Origin: Aurantimonas coralicida DSM 14790
GTDB lineage: Bacteria; Pseudomonadota; Alphaproteobacteria; Rhizobiales; Rhizobiaceae
Direction of reading: 5' to 3'
Length of the DNA stretch: 64,000 nt
Assembly: GCF_000421645.1 (NCBI RefSeq)
Contig: NZ_ATXK01000003.1
Span: 186,001-250,000, forward strand
The first letter of the stretch is position 1. Each line of letters starts with the position of its first letter. The notes beneath the pieces are model-generated. The model was not told the origin of the DNA. It saw only the letters and a list, made by a program, of their open reading frames with translations, and ran no database searches. Positions 1 through 8,184 of this stretch are shown here, piece after piece. A program made the translations under genes and the position numbers.

Positions 1-344
1 TTGGGAGGCTGCGGTGCGCGTGCAGCCATCGGCGGCGGCACCGAAGCGGCCTGCGCCGGGCTCGGGGCCGGACGGACCGGACGGGCCGAGGATTTGGTCG
101 CTTCAGCGGTCAGCGCGACGGTTGCCTTCTCGACGCCCGGAACGCCGGACGCGGCCTTCTCGGCGGCGGCGCGCAGCGGCTCCAGCTCTTCCGCGCGGTC
201 GGCCGGAATGGTGAGAGAGAAGAACACCTTGCCGTCGGCGACGAAGATGTCGGAGACCAGCCCGAGATCGACGATGTTGCCGGTGAGATCCGGTCCCTTC
301 ACCCGCTTGAGCTGCTCCAGGATGTCTGCCTTGTCGATTGCCAA
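1..344 (-). CDS. mrp: Mrp/ApbC-family Fe-S cluster carrier, N-terminal part (cut by left edge)
   Basis: Only the first 114 codons are in the window. They encode a MIP18/DUF59-type domain (start MAIDKADILEQL, then a hydrophobic core around LVSDIFV and a segment ending GVEKATVAL), followed by a Pro/Ala-rich linker. This is the usual N-terminus of Mrp/ApbC proteins, whose P-loop ATPase domain binds and delivers iron-sulfur clusters in the cytosol. The ATPase domain would lie left of position 1 and is not visible. I chose a TTG start at 344 because the reading frame opens nowhere else near the domain start and a purine-rich GAGAGA lies just upstream. The neighbouring locus is full of Fe-S proteins, which fits, but mrp is also a common housekeeping gene. 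Confidence 0.8.
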   Translation of the reverse strand, partial: MAIDKADILEQLKRVKGPDLTGNIVDLGLVSDIFVADGKVFFSLTIPADRAEELEPLRAAAEKAASGVPGVEKATVALTAEATKSSARPVRPAPSPAQAASVPPPMAARAPQPP

Positions 345-464
345 AGGGTCTCTCGCTGCTATGAATTGGGTCCCGCGTCTCTTACGGCAAATGCCGCTCC
401 TGGCCAATCGCGATCCCGGGGCGGATCGGCGCGGACCTCACAGCGCGAACGGAGGCCCGAAGAC

Positions 465-755
465 TTGGAATCCCAGGGAAACCGCAAGCAGCGCCGCGCC
501 GCAGGCACGCCGCCGACGCTCGATCCGGACGCCTTCCTGAAGCTGGCGGACCGCTTCATCGACGTGGCCAACCGCGCCAACCAGAAGGTTCTGGCGACTG
601 ACATCCACATGGCGTTTCTCTACGCCGCGGCCCGCTACAACGCCTTTGTCGGCAACAAGGTGCGGGAAGTGGAGGATCACGAGGTCTACATCGAAGAGAT
701 GGCGGCCACCTACAAGGAGATGCTCCGCAACCATCTGGCCGATCCGAACCTCTGA
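465..755 (+). CDS. DUF3144-like small protein
   Basis: A 96-residue soluble protein. Residues from about 25 onward form one helical domain with the features I associate with DUF3144: FLKLADRFIDVAN, an AAARYNAFVG core and a C-terminal tail with YKEMLRNHL. No function is established for the family. The open frame continues upstream to 366, but the TTG at 465 is preferred because a GGAGG lies at 451-455 with nine bases between, and the residues before it look non-coding. It is divergent from mrp and convergent with the DUF3306 gene, whose stop is 13 bases away. No membrane segment or metal motif is visible. Confidence 0.7.
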   Translation: MESQGNRKQRRAAGTPPTLDPDAFLKLADRFIDVANRANQKVLATDIHMAFLYAAARYNAFVGNKVREVEDHEVYIEEMAATYKEMLRNHLADPNL

Positions 756-767
756 TTCGCCGCCGGC

Positions 768-1517
768 CTAACCCTGCAGGCGCTGGCGGATCGACACGCG
801 CCGCGCTTGCGGCTGTGGCTGTGCCCGGCTCTCGATTCGCTCGACCGGTTCGGGCTCCGGCACGGCGGCGATCGACACGCCCGTCTCCTCCGTGATCAGC
901 CGCCCGTCGTTGCCGGCAGCCTGCGGGCCCGCTTCGGCGACGGCGGTCTGCGGCTCGGCCCCCAAGTCTTCGTCGACGGCGGCGTCTACGGGCGCATCTG
1001 CCGCACTGTCTGCGACCGCGTCCGCGTCGCCCTGATCCTCCGCCTCCGCCGCCACGGAATCCGCTTCGGGCTCGGGCCGGGTCAGGCGGCCGGTCGCCTG
1101 TTGGGTGCTCTGCTCCTCGGTGCTCAGGAAGCCGCGTCCGAGCTGCCACAGCGAGGTGTAGCGATTGTGCGCGGGATTGCGGAAATCCTCGTCGTAATCG
1201 TTCAGACCGTCGAGATTGGCGAAGACCGGATTGGAGCGCCACAGCTTGCGCAGCGCCTTGCGGCGCAGGAGCTCCGGAACGCCACGCTTCATGAACAGGC
1301 CGAAATCGTCGCCGGCCTTCATGGAATCGATGTCGACCGCTTCCGCCGCCAGCCGGTTCTGCTCCAGCTCCTCGGCTTCGCGGGCAACGGCCTCGGGATC
1401 GACGACGTCGGGCGTCTGAGCGTCCGCCGCCTCGGCGGCTTCGGCCGCCTCGACCTCGCGCTTGCGGCGCGACCAGCGCGACAGGAAGCTGTCGTTTTCG
1501 CCCGTGCCATCAGCCAT
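768..1517 (-). CDS. DUF3306 protein, formate dehydrogenase accessory
   Basis: A 249-residue protein. An N-terminal segment (FLSRWSRRK) is followed by an Ala/Glu-rich helix. A conserved middle (about 60-125) contains DDFGLFMKRGVPELLRRKAL, a segment with WRSNPVFANLDGLNDYDEDF, and a Tyr/Trp motif. The last 110 residues are low-complexity acidic and Ala-rich. The conserved middle is the DUF3306 signature, a family of unknown biochemical role found almost only beside formate dehydrogenase genes. Its start overlaps the end of the DUF3305 gene by 8 bases, so the two are translationally coupled. The acidic tail overlaps many unrelated open frames on the other strand, which I treat as shadows. Confidence 0.85.
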   Translation of the reverse strand: MADGTGENDSFLSRWSRRKREVEAAEAAEAADAQTPDVVDPEAVAREAEELEQNRLAAEAVDIDSMKAGDDFGLFMKRGVPELLRRKALRKLWRSNPVFANLDGLNDYDEDFRNPAHNRYTSLWQLGRGFLSTEEQSTQQATGRLTRPEPEADSVAAEAEDQGDADAVADSAADAPVDAAVDEDLGAEPQTAVAEAGPQAAGNDGRLITEETGVSIAAVPEPEPVERIESRAQPQPQARRVSIRQRLQG

Positions 1518-2037
1518 CGAGATTGCCTCCGGCCGGCTTCTCGCGCTGCAGGAAGATCGGGTCCTTGCCGAATTTGTGGTCCTCGAGATCCAGCTTGTCG
1601 CGCTGGCGCTTCTTGAACTCCTCTTCCTGGTGATAGCGGTTCACGAAGTCCTTGAGCGTCTCGGTGATGTCCGGCGGCATCGGGACGCGCTCGACGATGT
1701 CCTCGCCGCTGTCGTCGTAATCCTGCGCGAGATAGGGTGAGGCGGTGACGCTGTGGACGAACCACGGCAGCGGGTGGCCATCTTCCGACGGGGAGCGGCG
1801 CAGCACGATGAACAGCGCCGGCACCTGGCTGTTGAAATTGTGCACATACGCCTCGGTATCGGCCGCATGGCAGGTGAGCGCATGCACGCCCATGAAATAG
1901 CGCGTCCGCTCGTCGTCGCTGAGCATCACGTCGCCGGTGGTCAGGCCCCCGGATGCCGGGGCGATTCCCACCGGGATCCAGTACTCCTTCGCCCAGCGCG
2001 AGACGGATCGGCGCCGCTCGGCCAGAACACCCAGCAT
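1510..2037 (-). CDS. DUF3305 protein, formate dehydrogenase accessory
   Basis: A 175-residue protein with the DUF3305 pattern. It starts MLGVLAERRRSVSRWAKE, continues with a WIPVGIAP strand, an acidic GLTTGDVMLSDD segment, and an inner region with FMGVHALTCHAADTEAYVHN. It ends in a charged helix (EEEFKKRQRDK). Known members sit upstream of DUF3306 in formate dehydrogenase loci, and their function is not settled. The frame stays open to 2136, but the ATG at 2037 matches the usual family N-terminus; the ribosome site there is weak, so the start is uncertain. The gene is divergent from the polyferredoxin at 2148, and the roughly 110 bases between would hold both promoters. Confidence 0.85.
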   Translation of the reverse strand: MLGVLAERRRSVSRWAKEYWIPVGIAPASGGLTTGDVMLSDDERTRYFMGVHALTCHAADTEAYVHNFNSQVPALFIVLRRSPSEDGHPLPWFVHSVTASPYLAQDYDDSGEDIVERVPMPPDITETLKDFVNRYHQEEEFKKRQRDKLDLEDHKFGKDPIFLQREKPAGGNLDG

Positions 2038-2147
2038 GATCGTCAGTTCACGGGCCAAATTGGCGCACCTTTCGCAGTCCGCGAGCTCGTTTTTCACCCG
2101 CCATAAACAGCGTAACGTGTTATTCCTCATCGACAAAGGGAGAAGTC

Positions 2148-4190
2148 ATGAGAGCGACGAGCCAACGGATTCTGGTCTGCAACTGCGAGAAGACCATGCA
2201 GGTGGACGGCAGGGCGATCGGCCGTGCCCTCGGTGGCGTGGACCTGCCGGTTCACACGCATCTGTGCCGCAGCCAGATCGGCACCTTCGAGGGCGCCATG
2301 GAGGGCGATGCGCCCGTGGTCGTCGCCTGTACCCAGGAGAGCCCGCTCTTCGCCGAGATCGCCGAGGAGAAGGGGCGCGAGGTTTCCGCCTTCGTCAACA
2401 TTCGCGAAATGGCCGGATGGACCGCCGACAAGGCGTCGATCGCGCCGAAGATGGCGGCGCTGATCGGCGCGGCCTCGCTGCCGGTGGCGCCGGCGCGCCT
2501 GCGGGCCATCGAAAGTGACGGGTTGTGCCTGGTGACCGGCCGGGGGCAGGCGGCCCTGGACGCCGCGACGCTGCTCAACCGCACGCTGTCGGTCACGCTG
2601 CTCTTGACCGATGCCGACGACATCCTGCTGCCCGAAGTGCTCGACTTCCCGGTCTTCCGCGGCCGGGTGGTTTCGGCCACCGGCACGCTCGGCGGTTTCG
2701 ACATCGTCGTCGACGATTACGCCGCCATGCTGCCGTCGTCGCGCGGCGAGCCGCAATTCGCCCTGCCGCGCAACGGCGCCAAATCGTCCTGCAGCGTCCT
2801 CTTCGACATGAGCGGCAACGCGCCGCTCTTTGCCCGCCCGACCGGTCGCGACGGCTATTTCCGCGCCGATCCCGCCGATCCGGCGGCGGTCATGCGGAGC
2901 GTCTTCGACGCCAGCGGCTACGAGGGCGAGTTCGAGAAGCCGATCTATGTCAGCTACGACGCGTCGATCTGCGCCCATGAGCGGTCGAAGAAGACCGGCT
3001 GCACGAAGTGCATCGACAATTGCCCGCCCAGCGCGATCTCGCCCGACGGCGACAACATCCTGATCGACACGGCGATCTGCGGTGGCTGCGGCAATTGCGC
3101 CGCCCATTGCCCGACCGGCGCGGTCTCCTACGACTATCCGGCGCGTGCCCAGTCGATCGAACGGGTGCAGACGCTGGCCCGCACCTATCTGGCCGCCGGC
3201 GGCGAGGCGCCCGTGCTGATGGTGCATGAGCGCGAGCATGGCGCATCGCTGATCAACGCCATGGCGCGTTTCGGTCGCGGCCTGCCGGCCAACGTCATTC
3301 CGCTGGAGATGCATTCGACGACGGCGCTGGGCCACGACCTGATCGTCGCGGCGCTGGCCGCCGGCTTCCGCTCGCTGGCGGTCCTGGTCGATCCGCGCAA
3401 ATCGGGCGAACTGCACGCGCTGCACGAGGAAATCGCGCTGACCGAGGCGCTGCTCGCCGGGCTCGGCCATGCGCCCGACCGGGTGCGGATCGTCGCCGAG
3501 CGCGATCCGGAAATCGTCGAGGCGCTGCTGTATGACCGGCAGGAGGCTGCCGAGATCGCCCGCACGGCGTTCGCGCCGGTCGGCGGCAAGCGCGAGGTGG
3601 CGCGCGCCGGCATCGCGATCGCCGCAGCCGCCGGTTCAGGCCCGGCCGACGATCTGATCCGCCTGCCGTCATCGGCGCCCTACGGCAATATTCTCGTCGA
3701 CAAGGAACGCTGCACGCTCTGCATGGCCTGCGTCTCGGCCTGTCCGGCCGACGCCCTGCGCGACACGCCGGGCAAGCCGGAACTGCGCTTCGTGGAGGCG
3801 GCCTGCGTCCAGTGCGGCATCTGTGCCGCGACCTGTCCGGAAATCGCGATCACGCTCGATCCGCGCTACAATCTGGCGCCGACGGTGATGCAGCCGGTGA
3901 CGCTGAACGAGGACGAACCGGCCGAATGCACCTGTTGCGGCAAGCCCTTCGCCGCGCGCGGCATGCTCGACCGGGTCAGGGAAACGCTCGGCGGCAAGCA
4001 CTGGATGTTCCAGACCGAGGAGCGGGTGGCGCTTCTGAGCATGTGCGAGAGCTGCCGGCTGGAAGCCCTGGCGGCCGACGGCGGCGACCCCTTCGCCATC
4101 GCCCAGCGGCCCAAGGTCCGCACCACCGATGATTATCTGGAAGCCGGCCGACGCGGCCTGACGGTCGACGACTTCCTCACCACCGACTGA
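2148..4190 (+). CDS. Polyferredoxin-like protein of the formate dehydrogenase locus (four [4Fe-4S] motifs)
   Basis: A 680-residue cytosolic Fe-S protein. The N-terminal ~250 residues carry LVCNCEKTM near the start and further isolated Cys residues. Two ferredoxin motifs follow: one starting at Cys275 (ending CTKCIDNCPP) and one at Cys311 (CGGCGNCAAHCP). After a spacer of about 190 residues comes a second pair, at Cys522 (CTLCMACVSACP) and Cys553 (CVQCGICAATCP). The C-terminus has two more Cys pairs (CTCCGKPF and CESC) that could bind zinc or another cluster. GGGAGAAG precedes the ATG. The protein probably passes electrons to or from formate dehydrogenase or takes part in its maturation. This is inferred from motifs and location; a named function is not known to me. 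Confidence 0.85.
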   Translation: MRATSQRILVCNCEKTMQVDGRAIGRALGGVDLPVHTHLCRSQIGTFEGAMEGDAPVVVACTQESPLFAEIAEEKGREVSAFVNIREMAGWTADKASIAPKMAALIGAASLPVAPARLRAIESDGLCLVTGRGQAALDAATLLNRTLSVTLLLTDADDILLPEVLDFPVFRGRVVSATGTLGGFDIVVDDYAAMLPSSRGEPQFALPRNGAKSSCSVLFDMSGNAPLFARPTGRDGYFRADPADPAAVMRSVFDASGYEGEFEKPIYVSYDASICAHERSKKTGCTKCIDNCPPSAISPDGDNILIDTAICGGCGNCAAHCPTGAVSYDYPARAQSIERVQTLARTYLAAGGEAPVLMVHEREHGASLINAMARFGRGLPANVIPLEMHSTTALGHDLIVAALAAGFRSLAVLVDPRKSGELHALHEEIALTEALLAGLGHAPDRVRIVAERDPEIVEALLYDRQEAAEIARTAFAPVGGKREVARAGIAIAAAAGSGPADDLIRLPSSAPYGNILVDKERCTLCMACVSACPADALRDTPGKPELRFVEAACVQCGICAATCPEIAITLDPRYNLAPTVMQPVTLNEDEPAECTCCGKPFAARGMLDRVRETLGGKHWMFQTEERVALLSMCESCRLEALAADGGDPFAIAQRPKVRTTDDYLEAGRRGLTVDDFLTTD

Positions 4191-4193
4191 GGA

Positions 4194-4493
4194 TCAGTTG
4201 CGCTGGTAGCAGAGGGAGCGCGCATCGGCGCGCGACTTCTCGGCGGCTTCGGCGGTGATCAGATCCTGCTGGACCATGACGTCGATGTCGGCGAAGCGCT
4301 TGTCCACGCAGGCCGCGACGTCGGGATCGACCCGCAGCGTGCCGAGCTCCTCGCCCCGCTCCTCGACACCGGCCACCCATTCTTCGGTCTGGATGTAGAC
4401 GAGGAAGGCGAGGGCGGCGAGGGCGATCGCGAAGACCAGCGCCACGAGGCGCATCCAGGGCGAGTTCGCGACGCTGTGTGATGAAGTCGTCAT
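4194..4493 (-). CDS. Small single-span membrane protein
   Basis: A 99-residue protein with one transmembrane helix at about 15-33 (LVALVFAIALAALAFLVYI). A soluble C-terminal part contains two Cys residues (ACVDKRF and SLCYQRN) that could form a disulfide if it faces the periplasm. It ends three bases from the stop of the convergent polyferredoxin gene and starts 13 bases after the DUF6352 stop, so it is probably the last gene of the long minus-strand FDH series. I do not recognise a family. Its conserved placement could be tested by synteny. Confidence 0.6.
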   Translation of the reverse strand: MTTSSHSVANSPWMRLVALVFAIALAALAFLVYIQTEEWVAGVEERGEELGTLRVDPDVAACVDKRFADIDVMVQQDLITAEAAEKSRADARSLCYQRN

Positions 4494-4506
4494 GTCGATT
4501 CCTTGA

Positions 4507-5556
4507 TCATTGGACGCCGGAGGTGAGGGGCAGATTGGTCAGAAGGTTCTGGGGCTTCAGCCGGATGAGACCGGTGGGGTTCACCGCCACGCCGAGATAG
4601 GCCGGCTTGCCCCGCATGGTCGGCAGGATCCGGTCGTCGTCCTTGAATTCCATGCGGAACAGCGCGGCGATCCGGCCGATGCGGTCCTCGTCGACCGTTT
4701 CGCCCTCGTAGAGCCCGTTCAGGGTCTGCGTTGCCTCGGCATCAAGCCCGACATGCCAGGACCAGTGCTGGTCGGTGATCGACTGCATCGCCTGGACCCG
4801 CACCGGCAGGTGCAGGAAATGCGCAACCCAGCGCTCGATCACCCGCGCCAGCGCATCCTGCCCCGGCTGGGTGAAGCGGAAATCGAGGGCGAAATTGAAC
4901 TGGTCGGCCCGGCCCCAATAGGTCTCGCAATTCTCCTCGCTCAGCACGTCGAGCGAGACTTCGCGCATCGGCGTGCCGGCTTCGGCCAGAAGCGAGCCCA
5001 GCCCGCCAAGGCCACCGGATTCGGAATACATCTCGACCACTTCGGCGTCGGCGAGCGTCAGCTGGCCGTCGCCCGTCGTCGCCATCTGGTCGCGGAAGAA
5101 CAGTTCGGCGGCGCGCAGAACGAAGGGGTCGGTTTCCTCGGCCAGAAGCCCGCCGAGGATCAGGTGCACCAGCTGTTCCATGAAGACCGGCGGCACGCGC
5201 GGTGCCTCCGGACGGAACAGGGCGAGATAGCCGGCCTCGATGGAACCGTGCCGCAGGAGATGGTCGCGATAGGCCAGCAGCATGCGGTAATTGTCGGCCG
5301 TGTCGGCATCGGCGAGCGCCGCCAGATCGGCCTCGGTGACCGTCGCGTCGGGCGTCTCCATCAGCCGCTCGAACAGGCGATGCTCGTTGTCGCAGCTTTC
5401 CTCGATCGGGTGGATTTCCGGCCGGGTGTAGTAGGCGCGCAGGAAATCCGGTGTGACCGCGAGCCAGCCATTGTCCAGCTTGTGGGTCAGATGCAGGCCG
5501 GCGGATTTCCAGACGACACGGCCCTGTGGCGCGAGGGGTTTCGCAGGCATCTGCAT
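4507..5556 (-). CDS. DUF6352-like protein of the formate dehydrogenase locus
   Basis: A 349-residue soluble protein without signal peptide or membrane helix. Recognisable segments are WKSAGLHLT, NGWLAVTPDFLRAYYTRPE, PIEESCDNEH, a central helical region and a C-terminal FKDDDRILPTMRGKPAYLGV block. I match it, from memory of gene neighbourhoods, to DUF6352. No catalytic motif is obvious. Its ATG overlaps the stop of the upstream ligase-like gene (TGATG), so the two are translationally coupled. A role in assembling or servicing formate dehydrogenase is inferred only from location. Confidence 0.75.
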   Translation of the reverse strand: MQMPAKPLAPQGRVVWKSAGLHLTHKLDNGWLAVTPDFLRAYYTRPEIHPIEESCDNEHRLFERLMETPDATVTEADLAALADADTADNYRMLLAYRDHLLRHGSIEAGYLALFRPEAPRVPPVFMEQLVHLILGGLLAEETDPFVLRAAELFFRDQMATTGDGQLTLADAEVVEMYSESGGLGGLGSLLAEAGTPMREVSLDVLSEENCETYWGRADQFNFALDFRFTQPGQDALARVIERWVAHFLHLPVRVQAMQSITDQHWSWHVGLDAEATQTLNGLYEGETVDEDRIGRIAALFRMEFKDDDRILPTMRGKPAYLGVAVNPTGLIRLKPQNLLTNLPLTSGVQ

Positions 5557-6323
5557 CAGGAATCGGCTCCGCTTGCGGCATCGGTCAGGGGCAGCAGCAC
5601 CGTGCGCCCATCGGTCTTCAACAGGGCCCCGCCGGCGTCGTCGAGGCCGATCATGGTGCCGGAATGCCGGACGCCGCCGAGGACGATGTCCACGGTCTCG
5701 CCCATCGCATCGGCGCGGGACGTCCAGCTCTGATGCGCGGCACGGAACCCGTCATGGGTCCATCCGTCGATCCACGACAGGAAATGCCGCGCCACCGCCT
5801 CGACGATGAGGGTGCGGTCGAGTTCGCCGCAGCCTTCTTCCATCAGGGCGGTCGCGGCCAGATCGTGGCCCGGCTCGGCAGGGCCGTTCCGCGACGCCTC
5901 GATGGTCAGCGCGTAGCCGACGACCATGTGGTCGGGGATCCCGTCTGGATCGCGCGGTTCTGGAACATGCAGGCGCGCGGCGCCGACGGTCGCGCCATTG
6001 GCCAGGATCGTGCCGGGCCAGCGGAAGGTCAGCGCCAGATTCGGCGGTCCGATGCCGCCCAGCGCGTCGCCGATCGCCACCATCAGGAGCGGCAGCATCT
6101 GCGCGGCCTTGGCGAGCGCGACGTCCGGCTCCAGGATCAGCGCGGCCGCCGCACAGTCCGTGTCGCGGCTCCAGAACAGATCGCCCGCGCCATGGGATTG
6201 CGCGCGCGCGGCATCGATCGCCGCCGCGAAGGGGTCGACGCCCGCAGCCACCGGGTGGCCGGTGAAGGCGGGGGGGAATTCAGGGTCCGCCAGGGGCGCG
6301 ATGTCGATCTGGCTGAGCGTCAC
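5556..6323 (-). CDS. Biotin/lipoate ligase-like protein with DUF4444-type C-terminus
   Basis: A 255-residue protein. Residues about 1-185 resemble the biotin/lipoate protein ligase fold and the last 60 resemble DUF4444 (VDIVLGGVRHSGTMIGLDD). The segment aligning with the BirA KWPND loop reads RWPGTILANGATVG. The lysine is Arg, and the second lysine (RKLAGIL in BirA) is also missing. The GRGRRGR-type nucleotide loop is not seen; SRDTDCAAAALI stands near its place. Ligase activity is therefore doubtful, and it may bind a cofactor or a partner instead. It overlaps the DUF6494 gene by 4 bases upstream and the DUF6352 gene by 1 base downstream, inside the FDH series. Confidence 0.75.
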   Translation of the reverse strand: MTLSQIDIAPLADPEFPPAFTGHPVAAGVDPFAAAIDAARAQSHGAGDLFWSRDTDCAAAALILEPDVALAKAAQMLPLLMVAIGDALGGIGPPNLALTFRWPGTILANGATVGAARLHVPEPRDPDGIPDHMVVGYALTIEASRNGPAEPGHDLAATALMEEGCGELDRTLIVEAVARHFLSWIDGWTHDGFRAAHQSWTSRADAMGETVDIVLGGVRHSGTMIGLDDAGGALLKTDGRTVLLPLTDAASGADS

Positions 6324-6511
6324 GGCAGCTGGATTTCACCCTCGACGACATGGTCCAACGGCTCACCCTCGGCGGTCAGATGCATGCGCACCTTCAAGGG
6401 GCCCGAGCCGGCCTTGCCGGAGCGCACCAGTTCCTCGATCTCGCGCTGCGAGGTCACGCCGACCTGCTTGAGAAACTTGCGCAGTGACATGTTGAAGGCT
6501 TCTTCGCTCAT
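6320..6511 (-). CDS. DUF6494-like small protein
   Basis: A 63-residue protein starting MSEEAFNMSLRKFLKQVG. It has a short helical N-terminal half (TSQREIEELVR) and a strand-rich C-terminal half (KVRMHLTAEG, then LDHVVEGEIQLP). This pattern is what I know as DUF6494, a family with no assigned function next to FDH genes. The ATG at 6511 has AGGA upstream and is preferred over a longer frame reaching 6574. The stop overlaps the next gene by 4 bases (ATGA), indicating translational coupling to the ligase-like protein. The fold could be a small carrier or adaptor domain, but that is speculation. Confidence 0.75.
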   Translation of the reverse strand: MSEEAFNMSLRKFLKQVGVTSQREIEELVRSGKAGSGPLKVRMHLTAEGEPLDHVVEGEIQLP

Positions 6512-6636
6512 CGGTCCTGTTCCTTGCTGTCGCGGTGCCGCCGGCGGCGCTCCGCGTGATGATCGGTCTCTCACCGGGCGTGTGAAGGCACCGTGCCGCC
6601 GCGTCCCGCGACGCGTGCGTGCGCGGTCGATCGGGC

Positions 6637-6765
6637 CTATTGCAGCCGGACGTTCTCGGTCGAATAGGCTTCGCTGGCCGATTGTTCCAGCTCGGTGTTG
6701 AGCAGGAGGCCGACGCCCAGCCCGATGAGCAGCACGATGGCCACGCTTAGCAGGAATGCCTTCAT
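6637..6765 (-). CDS. 42-residue membrane peptide
   Basis: A short frame starting MKAFLLSVAIVLLIGLGVG and ending ENVRLQ, followed by TAG. The first 22 residues form one hydrophobic helix with a single positive charge in front. About 20 polar residues follow (LNTELEQSASEAYSTE). The ATG overlaps the stop of the WD40-cytochrome c gene by four bases (ATGA), typical of real coupled genes. It lies between two genes of the FDH series. Small single-helix subunits are common in respiratory complexes, so a role as an extra membrane subunit is plausible but unproven. Confidence 0.65.
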   Translation of the reverse strand: MKAFLLSVAIVLLIGLGVGLLLNTELEQSASEAYSTENVRLQ

Positions 6766-8165
6766 TGTGGTGTGGTCTCCCCCGGTTCTGGTGCCGGTCG
6801 CCCGCTCGGCGGCGGCGTTTCGGCGTCGGTTGCGGTCGCCCGCTTCAGATAGGCGATCAGCGCATCGCGCCGTTCGACGCTCTTCAGGCGCTGCACCGGC
6901 ATCTTGGTGCCCGGCGTGACGACGTCGGGTCCATGGTCGAACAGCTGTGATACCGTGTCCTCGGTCCAGACGATATCCGATTCCGTCAACGCCTCCGAAT
7001 AGGCATAGCCTTCGACGGTGCCGGCCTTGCGTCCGAACAGGCCGAACAGCGTCGGCCCGGCGCGGTTGCCGTCATCCGGCGTCAGCGTATGGCAGACCGA
7101 GCATTTGCGCAGGAACTCGCTTTCGCCGGGATCGTCCGTGCCATGCGCCTGGAACCGCCGCGGATAGACCGACTGGATCGCCTCCATGCGCTGGCGCGGC
7201 GAGACCTGCCAGCGGATGGCGAAATCGTCGAGCCCGACCCGGTAGAGCTCCTTGCCGTCCGGCGTGAAGGACAGGCCCCAGACCGGGCCGTAGACGTCGC
7301 CATATTCCTCGACCAGCGTGCCGGTGTCGATGTCGAAGACCCGGATGCGCCCGTCGGCGCTGCCGGTGGCGAACCATCCGGCCCGTGGTGACGCGGCGAT
7401 CGACAGCACCGGATTCTCTTTCGCGGCGAGTTCCACGGTTTCCAGCGTCGGCAGGTCGACGAGACCGGTCACACCGTTCTGGCTGCCGAAGGCGAGCAGG
7501 GTGCCGCCGGGCAGGGGGGTGATGACGTTGACGCCCCAGCCATGGGTGTAGAGCACACGCGACGAACCGGCGATGCGGCCGTCGTCGAGCGGCCACGCAC
7601 GGATCGCGCCGTCATAGCCGGCGGTGAACAATTGCCGTCCGTCCAGCGCGAAGGTGACCGCGTTGACATTGCCCTGATGGCCCTCGGCGCGCGCGATCTC
7701 GCGACCCTCCGCAATGTCAAATATCCGCGCCGTTCCGTCCCAGCGCGCGGCGGCGGCAAAGCGGCCGTCCGGGCTGACGGCGACGTCGAGCACCTTGACC
7801 GGCGTATCGGTGATCCGCTGTTCGAGCTCGCCGGTCGCAAGATCCCAGATGGCGAAGGAGCCGTCGTCGGAGACCGAGACGGCCTTGTCCGTGCCGGGGA
7901 CGAAGGCGACGTCGTTGACCGCCGCGTCGTGGCCGGCGAGCCGGGCGGCGACGGTGCCGTCCGGGCCGGTCATGTCCCAGAGGATGATCGAATAATCGAA
8001 GGAGGCGGTCAGCGCGCGCGTGCCGTCGTCGGACAGCGCGACCGCCTTCACCGGTCCGCCGTGGCCGACCAGCCGCTCCGGCAGCGCCTCTGCGCCGGCC
8101 GGGTTCGACAGCATCGCGAGGATGGCGGCGGCGGCGAGCGCCGCCAGTCTCAAAGCGGGGCGCAT
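6762..8165 (-). CDS. WD40 repeat - cytochrome c fusion protein
   Basis: A 467-residue exported protein. Residues 1-25 form a signal peptide ending PAGAEA. Residues about 30-330 contain about seven WD40-type repeats (recurring D-G-T/R-A and W-D pairs, such as IILWDM, FAIWDL and IRAWPL), giving a beta propeller. A class I cytochrome c domain follows, with the heme motif CSVCH at 355-359 and a distal Met probably in GTKMPVQRL. The tail is Pro-rich. Its stop overlaps the 42-aa peptide, and it begins 19 bases after the FDH gamma stop. It is probably a periplasmic electron acceptor or docking partner of the FDH complex; this is inferred from position and domains. Confidence 0.85.
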   Translation of the reverse strand: MRPALRLAALAAAAILAMLSNPAGAEALPERLVGHGGPVKAVALSDDGTRALTASFDYSIILWDMTGPDGTVAARLAGHDAAVNDVAFVPGTDKAVSVSDDGSFAIWDLATGELEQRITDTPVKVLDVAVSPDGRFAAAARWDGTARIFDIAEGREIARAEGHQGNVNAVTFALDGRQLFTAGYDGAIRAWPLDDGRIAGSSRVLYTHGWGVNVITPLPGGTLLAFGSQNGVTGLVDLPTLETVELAAKENPVLSIAASPRAGWFATGSADGRIRVFDIDTGTLVEEYGDVYGPVWGLSFTPDGKELYRVGLDDFAIRWQVSPRQRMEAIQSVYPRRFQAHGTDDPGESEFLRKCSVCHTLTPDDGNRAGPTLFGLFGRKAGTVEGYAYSEALTESDIVWTEDTVSQLFDHGPDVVTPGTKMPVQRLKSVERRDALIAYLKRATATDAETPPPSGRPAPEPGETTPQ

Positions 8166-8184
8166 GGTCGCGTCACGCCGGCCG

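Noticed and set aside
1-540. A 179-codon plus-strand frame at the left edge
   Set aside because: The minus strand here encodes a convincing Mrp N-terminal domain; the plus-strand product is Ala/Ser/Arg-rich without motifs.
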